From assembly GCF_003628145.1 (NCBI RefSeq), contig NZ_RBZV01000001.1, positions 1 to 64,000 on the forward strand: a stretch of DNA of 64,000 bases. The letters run 5' to 3'. A model generated the notes under the pieces. It searched no databases and had not been told where the DNA came from. It was given only the letters and a program-made list of their open reading frames with translations. Source of the stretch: Trinickia fusca (GTDB taxonomy: Bacteria; Pseudomonadota; Gammaproteobacteria; Burkholderiales; Burkholderiaceae). Shown here in pieces: positions 58,050 through 64,000 of this stretch. The translations under genes and the position numbers were made by a program. Within the stretch, counting starts at the first letter, position 1. Every line of letters begins with the position of its first letter.

Positions 58050-58772
58050 TCAGTTCGCGAGCATCAGGAAGATCGCGGGGCGCTTGTGCAGATCGAGCGT
58101 GCCCGCGTGTTTCTTCCACGCTGAAACGGGGCGGCTGGCGATGGTCTCCGTCTCGAGCGTGAGGTCGACGGCGACGGCAACCAGCGTCGACGGCGCGCAG
58201 CCCGCAACGAGCGCATCGAGCAATGCGCGATTGCGGTAGGGCGTCTCGATGAAGATCTGCGTTTCGTTGGCCTTGCGCGAGTGCTGCTCGAGTTCGCGTA
58301 ATTTCTTGGCCCGTTCGGCGGGATCGACCGGCAAGTAGCCGTGAAACGCGAAGCGCTGACCATTCAGGCCCGAGGCCATCAGCGCGAGCAGGATCGAGCT
58401 CGGGCCCACCAGCGGCACGACTTTCACGCCACGCTCATGGGCGCGCCGCACGAGCAGCGCGCCAGGGTCCGCGACGGCAGGGCAGCCGGCCTCCGACACG
58501 AGTCCCGCGTCGGTGCCGGCCAGAATCGGCGCAAGCAGCGCGTCGATGTCGCGAGCCGGCGTATTCACATTCAATTCGCGAATCTCGATTTCCTGGATCG
58601 GCCGCTCCGTGCCGACTTTTTTCAGGAAGGCGCGCGTGGTCTTGGCGTTTTCGCCGACGTAATAGTGCAGCGAAGCTGCGCGCGCGAGCACGCTGGCCGG
58701 CAGCACGGTGGCGAGCGCGCTGGCGTCGCCGTCGCCGAGCGCATTCGGGATCAAATAGAGCACGCCTGTCAT
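58050..58772 (-). CDS. SAM-dependent methyltransferase (RsmI-like, tetrapyrrole methylase fold)
   Basis: A 240-residue TP-methylase-fold protein: GVLYLIPNALGDGDASALATVLP, GTDAGLVSEAGCPAVADPGALLV (SAM loop) and VPLVGPSSILLALMASGLNGQRFAFHGYLP. It is related to RsmI (16S rRNA C1402 2'-O-methyltransferase) but is the shorter variant with an altered N-terminus, found beside maf in Burkholderiales; the target is therefore uncertain. Its ATG overlaps the maf stop (ATGA, 58769-58772). Confidence 0.85.
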   Translation of the reverse strand: MTGVLYLIPNALGDGDASALATVLPASVLARAASLHYYVGENAKTTRAFLKKVGTERPIQEIEIRELNVNTPARDIDALLAPILAGTDAGLVSEAGCPAVADPGALLVRRAHERGVKVVPLVGPSSILLALMASGLNGQRFAFHGYLPVDPAERAKKLRELEQHSRKANETQIFIETPYRNRALLDALVAGCAPSTLVAVAVDLTLETETIASRPVSAWKKHAGTLDLHKRPAIFLMLAN

Positions 58773-59398
58773 CGCGCCCCCTGGAGCAGCGGGTAGCCGG
58801 CCGCGCGCAGCATGCGCGTGAGCGCGATCAGCGGGAGCCCGACGAGGGCGGTGGGGTCCGTCGATTCGATCGACTCGAGCAGCGCGATGCCGAGCCCTTC
58901 CGACTTGGCGCTGCCGGCCACGTCGTACGGCGTTTCGGCGTGCAGGTATTGCTCGAGTTCGGCGTTGGGAAGATCGCGAAAGCGCACGCGCGTCACGACG
59001 TCTTCGGTCTGCGCGACGTCGCGTGCCGCGTCGTACAGGCACAACGCGCTATGAAATTCGACGACGCGTCCGCGCATCGCCTGCAACTGAGCCAGCGCTT
59101 TTTCGTGCGTGCCGGGCTTGCCGATTTGCTGGCCGTCGAAGGTGGCGACCTGGTCGGAGCCGATCACGAGCACGTGGCGTGCGTCAAGGCCGGCTACGGA
59201 GAGTGTCACGACGGCGCGCGCCTTCGCTTGGGCCAGTCGCAGTGCCGTGGCGGCGGGTGTTTCGTCGGCAAGCGGCGTTTCGTCGATCGCGGGCACGGCG
59301 ACGTCGAACGGGATGCGCAGCCGCTCGAGCAGCTCGCGTCGATAGGGCGAGCTCGAGGCGAGGATCAGCCGAGGTGGTTGGTCGGATGGGGTGGACAT
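58769..59398 (-). CDS. Maf-family nucleoside triphosphate pyrophosphatase (YceF-like)
   Basis: A 209-residue protein: LILASSSPYRRELLERLRIPF is the Maf N-terminal signature, with DETP, VLVIGSDQVATFDGQQIGKPG and EGLGIALLESIESTDPTALVGLPL following. YceF-type Maf proteins hydrolyse modified nucleotides such as 7-methyl-GTP. ATG 59398 (MSTPSDQPPR) is favoured over 59437. It is divergent from yceD, as in many proteobacteria where yceF, yceD, rpmF and plsX cluster. Confidence 0.93.
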   Translation of the reverse strand: MSTPSDQPPRLILASSSPYRRELLERLRIPFDVAVPAIDETPLADETPAATALRLAQAKARAVVTLSVAGLDARHVLVIGSDQVATFDGQQIGKPGTHEKALAQLQAMRGRVVEFHSALCLYDAARDVAQTEDVVTRVRFRDLPNAELEQYLHAETPYDVAGSAKSEGLGIALLESIESTDPTALVGLPLIALTRMLRAAGYPLLQGAR

Positions 59399-59612
59399 GG
59401 TCGGGACGGGAAAAAGAGATCCGGATCGCGTGCGCAAGGCGTTTTGCAGCCGGGTCTTAAGTGTTTGACTCGAAAAGGTAAAACGAATATGATGTCGGGC
59501 TTTTCACGGTATGCCCGATCCGCTGGTCGGCGCTTTTCGCCGTGGCCGTCAGTCGCGGCGATTGAGCGATTCGCAGCGATTCGGGTTGAACAGACGCAAG
59601 GGGAGCGAGCTC

Positions 59613-60251
59613 ATGACTCAACATCCTGGCCAGCCTCACGGCTCCGTCAATCCGCACGAGCTCGATGTGTTCGAATTTGCGCGTAGTGGGCGACAGGCAG
59701 CGGGCGCGGTGCGCGTCTCGCAACTGCCGCGCATGTTAAACGAAGTCCCAGCCGACGCGCCAGATCGCGACACCGCGTTCACGTGGCAGGTGGAAGGGTC
59801 TACGCAGCCGGAGTTGCAGGACGACGGCACCGAGGCTGCTCAGCCGTACCTGCGGCTCGCGGTGCACGGGTGCGCATGGCTCGAGTGCCAGCGATGCCTC
59901 GCGCCGTATGAGCAGTCGTTCGATGTCGACGCCATCTATCGGCTCGTGGCGACGGAAGAGGAGGCGGACGAGTTTCCGCTCGATGACGATGAAGTGGATG
60001 TGATCGTGGGCTCGCGCCAGTTCGATCTCATCGATTTGATCGAAGAAGAGCTGTTGCTTTCTCTGCCGCTCGTGCCCAAGCACGATGTGTGTCCTGAGGT
60101 GCACGAGAGCTTGCTTTCCGGCACCAGCGACGCCGAAGAGGCCGACGAACCAGCGGCGGACGACGGCGGTGCGCAGGCGCCGGACAAGCCGAATCCGTTC
60201 GCGGCGCTCGATGCGCTCAAGCGTGGCGGCTCCGGCGACAAGAAGCATTGA
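59613..60251 (+). CDS. yceD: YceD-family protein (DUF177)
   Basis: A 212-residue protein with the DUF177 core: LRLAVHGCAWLECQRCLAPYEQSFDVDAIYRLV has the conserved CxxC-like Cys set, followed by an acidic segment and VGSRQFDLIDLIEEELLLSLPLVPKHD. YceD is linked to 23S rRNA accumulation in plants and bacteria. It precedes rpmF, as usual. ATG 59613 has GGGAGCGAG upstream and is the only start with a ribosome site. Confidence 0.9.
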   Translation: MTQHPGQPHGSVNPHELDVFEFARSGRQAAGAVRVSQLPRMLNEVPADAPDRDTAFTWQVEGSTQPELQDDGTEAAQPYLRLAVHGCAWLECQRCLAPYEQSFDVDAIYRLVATEEEADEFPLDDDEVDVIVGSRQFDLIDLIEEELLLSLPLVPKHDVCPEVHESLLSGTSDAEEADEPAADDGGAQAPDKPNPFAALDALKRGGSGDKKH

Positions 60252-60322
60252 AAACGTTGCATTAGTAGCGCGATGCGGCGCGCCGGCCGTTCGGCCGATG
60301 GCGTGGTGCCGTTCGGGCTGTG

Positions 60323-60347
60323 TTAGAATCCGGAAAATTTTTAGGAG
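60323..60347 (+). promoter_or_regulatory. Extended -10 promoter and ribosome site for rpmF
   Basis: TGTTAGAAT (60321-60329) has the TAGAAT -10 and an upstream TG extension. AGGAG at 60343-60347 precedes ATG 60353 by 5 bases. No clear -35 is seen. This lies in the 101-base gap after yceD, so rpmF can be expressed separately. Confidence 0.55.
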
Positions 60348-60352
60348 TTATC

Positions 60353-60532
60353 ATGGCAGTCCAGCAAAACAAGAAGTCGCCGTCCAAGCGCGGCATGCAC
60401 CGCTCGCACGATTTCCTGACTGCGGCGCCCCTGGCCGTCGAGCCGAGCACGGGTGAGGTGCACATGCGTCACCACATCAGCCCGAACGGCTACTACCGCG
60501 GCAAGAAAGTCGTCAAGACGAAGAACGACTAA
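60353..60532 (+). CDS. rpmF: 50S ribosomal protein L32
   Basis: A 59-residue L32: [20 protein letters not shown] and [14 protein letters not shown]. The zinc-binding Cys residues of some L32 proteins are absent, so it is the zinc-free (C-minus) type. ATG 60353 is fixed by AGGAG; the upstream ATG 60320 would break the family N-terminus. A terminator follows and separates it from plsX. Confidence 0.97.
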   Translation: MAVQQNKKSPSKRGMHRSHDFLTAAPLAVEPSTGEVHMRHHISPNGYYRGKKVVKTKND

Positions 60533-60612
60533 TCGCGCTTTGCGCGCGGCGCCTGCCGGGCGCGGCAGCTTAGTGCGTCGCGAACGGCTCGCTTGACATT
60601 TTCCCGGTTTGA

Positions 60613-60644
60613 CAAAAAGGGCGGCATTCAACTGCCGCTTTTTT
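60613..60644 (+). terminator. Terminator after rpmF
   Basis: GCGGCA (60621-60626) pairs with TGCCGC (60633-60638), then six T follow. It lies 80 bases after rpmF and 24 before plsX, so plsX transcription is either attenuated here or starts separately. Confidence 0.75.
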
Positions 60645-60667
60645 GCGCCTGAAATTCGTCGCAGTCC

Positions 60668-61771
60668 ATGACTATAAAGCTCACGATAGATTGCATGGGA
60701 GGCGACCACGGCCCGTCCGTGACCGTTCCCGCTGCCGTCAACTTCGTTCGCTCGCATGCCGACGCACATCTCGTGCTGGTCGGTGTCGAAACCGCGATTC
60801 GTGCTCAACTGAAGAAGTGCAAAGCGCTGGATCATCCCGCGCTGACCATTGTGCCCGCCTCCGAAGTCGTCGCTATGGACGACCCGGTCGAGGTCGCGTT
60901 GCGCAAGAAGAAAGATTCTTCGATGCGCGTCGCGTTGAACCTCGTCAAGGAAGACGCGGCGCAGGCCTGTATCTCCGCCGGCAACACGGGCGCGCTGATG
61001 GCCGTCTCTCGCTACGTGCTCAAAACGCTCGCAGGTATCGAGCGGCCCGCGATCGCCTCCGCATTGCCCAATTCGCACGGCTACACGATGATGCTCGACC
61101 TCGGCGCCAACGTCGATTGCGAGCCGCAGCATCTGCTGCAGTTTGCCGAAATGGGGCATGCGCTCGTGTCCGCACTCGAGGGCAAGGAGCGTCCGACCAT
61201 CGGGCTGCTCAACATCGGCGAAGAGGTCATCAAGGGCAACGACACGATCAAGCGCGCAGGCGAGTTGCTGCGCGCGAGCACGCTCAATTTTCGCGGTAAC
61301 GTCGAGGGCAACGACATCTACAAGGGCACGACCGATGTGATCGTCTGCGACGGCTTCGTCGGCAACGTCGCGCTCAAAACGTCGGAAGGATTGGCGCAGA
61401 TGCTTTCCGAGATCATCCGCGAGGAATTCGGTCGCTCGCCGCTCACGAAACTGATGGCGCTGCTGGCGCTGCCGGTGCTGATGCGCTTCAAGAAGCGCGT
61501 CGACCATCGCCAGTACAACGGTGCGGCCCTGCTCGGGTTGCGCGGCCTCGTCATCAAGAGCCACGGATCCGCTGATGCGTATGCGTTTGAGTGGGCTATC
61601 AAACGCGGGTATGATGCCGTCAAAAATGGCGTCCTCGAACGCCTCGCACGCGCGATGGAAGAAAATGCCTATCCGCTCGAACAGGCGGCGCGCGATGCGG
61701 GCGGCGCAGGTCATGCCACCCCCGCCGGCCGGCCGGCCGAGCCCTACGCTGCGGTTTCCTCGAAGGCATAA
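60668..61771 (+). CDS. plsX: Phosphate acyltransferase PlsX
   Basis: A 367-residue Pls[21 protein letters not shown] at the N-terminus, [35 protein letters not shown] and [20 protein letters not shown]. It makes acyl-phosphate from acyl-ACP, the first step of phospholipid synthesis by the PlsX/PlsY route. Its TAA shares one base with the fabH start. A C-terminal extension of about 30 Ala/Gly-rich residues follows the core. Confidence 0.96.
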   Translation: MTIKLTIDCMGGDHGPSVTVPAAVNFVRSHADAHLVLVGVETAIRAQLKKCKALDHPALTIVPASEVVAMDDPVEVALRKKKDSSMRVALNLVKEDAAQACISAGNTGALMAVSRYVLKTLAGIERPAIASALPNSHGYTMMLDLGANVDCEPQHLLQFAEMGHALVSALEGKERPTIGLLNIGEEVIKGNDTIKRAGELLRASTLNFRGNVEGNDIYKGTTDVIVCDGFVGNVALKTSEGLAQMLSEIIREEFGRSPLTKLMALLALPVLMRFKKRVDHRQYNGAALLGLRGLVIKSHGSADAYAFEWAIKRGYDAVKNGVLERLARAMEENAYPLEQAARDAGGAGHATPAGRPAEPYAAVSSKA

Positions 61772-62760
61772 TGGTTCAATCGAAAGTTTATTCCCGTGTG
61801 CTCGGCACTGGCAGCTACCTGCCGCCCGGGCGCGTGACCAATCAGCAGCTGACGGATCGTCTCGCCGAACGCGGTGTCGAAACCAGCGATGAGTGGATCG
61901 TCGCTCGTACCGGTATTCGGGCGCGCCACTTCGCCGAGCCCGACGTCGCGACGAGCGACCTCGCGCTGATCGCATCGCAGCGTGCGATCGAAGCTGCCGG
62001 TATCGATCCGCAGTCGATCGACCTGATCGTGGTCGCCACCTCGACGCCCGACTTCGTCTTTCCGAGCACGGCGTGCCTGCTGCAAGACAAGCTCGGGATC
62101 AAGAACAACGGCGCCGCGTTCGATATCCAGGCCGTGTGTTCGGGCTTTGCCTACGCGGTCGCGACGGTCGACAGCCTCATTCGCAGCGGACAGCACCGCA
62201 CGGCGCTCGTCGTCGGTGCCGAGACGTTCTCGCGCATTCTCGATTTCAACGATCGCACGACCTGTGTGCTGTTCGGCGACGGTGCCGGCGCGATCATCCT
62301 GTCGGCATCGGAAGAGCCGGGCGTGCTCGCGAGCGCGTTGCATGCCGATGGCAGCCACGCGGGCATCCTGTGCACGCCGGGTCACGTGAACGGCGGCGTG
62401 GTGGCCGGTAGCGCGTTCCTTCACATGGATGGCCAAGCCGTGTTCAAGCTGGCCGTGAACGTGCTCGAGAAGGTCGCCATCGAAGCGTTGACCAAGGCGG
62501 ATCTGTCGCCCGAGCAGGTCGATTGGCTAATTCCGCACCAAGCCAATATCCGTATCATGTCCAGCACCTGCCGCAAACTTGGCTTGCCGCAGGAGCGCAT
62601 GGTCGTGACGGTCGATGAGCATGGCAATACGTCGGCCGCCTCCATTCCGCTCGCACTCGATCTCGCGGTGCGCGACGGGCGCATCAAGCGCGGCCAGAAC
62701 GTGCTGCTCGAGGGCGTTGGCGGTGGCTTCACGTGGGGCGCCTCCGTCATTCGCTACTGA
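61771..62760 (+). CDS. fabH: Beta-ketoacyl-ACP synthase III
   Basis: A 329-residue FabH: catalytic C123 in [15 protein letters not shown], the His in [11 protein letters not shown] and the Asn in [14 protein letters not shown]. It condenses acetyl-CoA with malonyl-ACP, the first step of fatty acid synthesis. It is translationally coupled to plsX (one-base overlap of TAA and ATG). Confidence 0.97.
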   Translation: MVQSKVYSRVLGTGSYLPPGRVTNQQLTDRLAERGVETSDEWIVARTGIRARHFAEPDVATSDLALIASQRAIEAAGIDPQSIDLIVVATSTPDFVFPSTACLLQDKLGIKNNGAAFDIQAVCSGFAYAVATVDSLIRSGQHRTALVVGAETFSRILDFNDRTTCVLFGDGAGAIILSASEEPGVLASALHADGSHAGILCTPGHVNGGVVAGSAFLHMDGQAVFKLAVNVLEKVAIEALTKADLSPEQVDWLIPHQANIRIMSSTCRKLGLPQERMVVTVDEHGNTSAASIPLALDLAVRDGRIKRGQNVLLEGVGGGFTWGASVIRY

Positions 62761-62842
62761 TAGCGGCTGCTCGCCGGGCGGCGTCAGCCGCGGCATTCGC
62801 GCGCATGCGCATCCCATCGGATTTCAGTCATTTGGGGACGAT

Positions 62843-63781
62843 ATGAATTTTGCGTTCGTTTTTCCTGGGCAAGGCTCGCAGTCGGTCGGCATGCTCAACG
62901 CATTTGCCGATCACGCGATCGTGCGTGAAACGCTTCAGGAAGCATCCGACGCGCTGGGTCAGGATCTCGGCAAGCTGATCGCCGAAGGTCCAGCCGACGA
63001 ATTGAACCTCACGACGAACACGCAGCCCGTCATGCTGACGGCAGCCTACGCGATGTACCGCGCATGGCGCGAAGCGGGCGGCCCGGCACCCATGATCGTC
63101 GCAGGCCACAGCCTTGGCGAATACACGGCGCTCGTTGCCGCGGGCGCCCTTGCGTTTCGCGATGCCGTGCCGCTCGTGCGCTTTCGCGCGCAGGCGATGC
63201 AGACGGCGGTGCCGGTCGGCGTCGGCGGCATGGCGGCCATTCTGGGCCTCGACGACGACACCGTGCGCGCCGTGTGCGCGGAAGCGGCCGGTGCCGGCCT
63301 CGGCGCGGTCGAAGCCGTCAATTTCAATGCGCCTGCCCAAGTCGTGATCGCAGGGCATAAGGAAGCGGTCGAGAAGGCCTGTGAGATCGCCAAGGCCAAG
63401 GGTGCCAAGCGCGCGCTGCCGCTGCCGGTGTCGGCGCCGTTTCACTCGTCGCTGCTCAAGCCGGCGTCGGATCAGCTGCGCCAATATCTGGCCGATGTCG
63501 AGGTCGGCGTTCCGCAGATTCCCGTCGTCAACAACGTCGACGTGGCGATCGTCGCAGAGCCCGCTGCCATCAAAGATGCGCTCGTGCGTCAGGCCGCTGG
63601 CCCCGTGCGCTGGGTCGAATGCGTTCAGGCGATCGCCCAGCGCGGTGTCTCGCATGTGATCGAGTGCGGTCCCGGCAAGGTGCTGGCGGGCCTCACGAAA
63701 CGCATCGACGGCAACCTGGTCGGCGGTTCGATTACCGATCCGGCATCGCTCGACGACATGCTCAAGCTCGTAACGGCCTGA
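62843..63781 (+). CDS. fabD: Malonyl-CoA:ACP transacylase
   Basis: A 312-residue FabD: FVFPGQGSQSVGML at the start, catalytic S90 in AGHSLGEYTALVAAG, the His in PVSAPFHSSLLKPA, and EAVNFNAPAQVVIAG. It charges ACP with malonate. ATG 62843 has GGGGAC upstream and gives the family N-terminus; the frame open to 62615 is not used. A hairpin separates it from fabG. Confidence 0.97.
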   Translation: MNFAFVFPGQGSQSVGMLNAFADHAIVRETLQEASDALGQDLGKLIAEGPADELNLTTNTQPVMLTAAYAMYRAWREAGGPAPMIVAGHSLGEYTALVAAGALAFRDAVPLVRFRAQAMQTAVPVGVGGMAAILGLDDDTVRAVCAEAAGAGLGAVEAVNFNAPAQVVIAGHKEAVEKACEIAKAKGAKRALPLPVSAPFHSSLLKPASDQLRQYLADVEVGVPQIPVVNNVDVAIVAEPAAIKDALVRQAAGPVRWVECVQAIAQRGVSHVIECGPGKVLAGLTKRIDGNLVGGSITDPASLDDMLKLVTA

Positions 63782-63818
63782 CCGGGCCGCGTCGCTTCAT
63801 TGGACGGAGACGGCAATC

Positions 63819-63840
63819 GATCCGCCTCGAGAAGCGGATC
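63819..63840. promoter_or_regulatory. Hairpin between fabD and fabG
   Basis: GATCCGC (63819-63825) pairs with GCGGATC (63834-63840) over an 8-base loop, 13 bases before fabG. No T-run follows. It could slow or process the transcript between the two genes. Confidence 0.4.
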
Positions 63841-63853
63841 ATTCGGATACATC

Positions 63854-64000
63854 ATGGAAAAAGCTCTCGAAAAACAAATTGCGCTCGTGACGGGCGCTTC
63901 GCGCGGCATCGGCCGGGCGATCGCGCTCGAACTCGCGCGGCAAGGCGCGACCGTGATCGGTACGGCAACGAGCGAAGCAGGTGCCAACGGCATCGGCGAA
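63854..64000 (+). CDS. fabG: 3-oxoacyl-ACP reductase FabG (cut by window end)
   Basis: Only the first 49 residues are in the window: KQIALVTGASRGIGRAIALE is the NAD(P)-binding TGxxxGIG motif of short-chain reductases, followed by ARQGATVIGTATSEAGA. With fabH and fabD upstream, the assignment as FabG, which reduces 3-oxoacyl-ACP with NADPH, is firm. The catalytic Ser-Tyr-Lys lie beyond the edge. Confidence 0.93.
   Translation, partial: MEKALEKQIALVTGASRGIGRAIALELARQGATVIGTATSEAGANGIGE

Overview
The window is GC-rich, densely coded chromosomal DNA of a betaproteobacterium in the Burkholderiaceae, most like Paraburkholderia, Trinickia or Caballeronia. This rests on gene order (rpsP-rimM-trmD-rplS; yceD-rpmF-plsX-fabH-fabD-fabG; rne/rluC; moaA-mobA-moeA) and on protein sequences I recognise. 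No species call is possible by eye. I see no prophage, insertion sequence, CRISPR array or plasmid gene.

Layout. 1-300: end of an rRNA operon (5S rRNA and terminator). 0.5-13.3 kb: housekeeping genes, namely a radical SAM protein, the rpsP-rimM-trmD-rplS operon, a NUDIX hydrolase, a CobD/CbiB-like protein, rsgA, an M48 protease, orn, mog, darP(yjgA), pmbA and folA. 13.5-23.0 kb: an accessory island of seven genes on the minus strand, bracketed by two homologous sigma-54 activators of the VpsR type. Its order (two small secreted proteins, two amyloid-repeat proteins, a C39-like peptidase, another secreted repeat protein, a coiled-coil outer-membrane barrel) matches the Fap functional-amyloid system of Pseudomonas. 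It lies between folA and thyA. 23.1-28.1 kb: thyA, a FecR/DUF6600 protein, an ArsR-type regulator and an unlisted small lipoprotein. 28.2-40.6 kb: thioesterase, fumC, a phospholipase D-family lipoprotein, a MATE transporter, an S4 protein, a UvrD-like helicase, AzlCD with an AraC regulator, CreA, two identical tRNA-Asn genes and ferredoxin. 40.9-51 kb: pncB, lutC, an antiporter, a hydroxyacid dehydrogenase, rmuC and molybdenum-cofactor genes. 51-64 kb: rne, rluC, a phosphatase-Rieske-S49 peptidase operon, an RsmI-like methyltransferase with maf, then the yceD-rpmF-plsX-fabHDG lipid cluster, cut at the right edge inside fabG.

The most interesting part is the amyloid island. Its first gene has a near-consensus sigma-54 -24/-12 promoter (21190-21205, minus strand) about 20 bases before a well-placed ribosome binding site. 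A perfect inverted repeat (21279-21300) sits about 110 bases upstream, where an enhancer-binding protein would bind. One activator gene is divergent from the operon and the other is its last gene, which predicts a feedback circuit. A strong hairpin (18117-18145) separates the putative major subunit gene from the peptidase gene and could set subunit stoichiometry. Function is inferred from synteny and repeat motifs, not proven.
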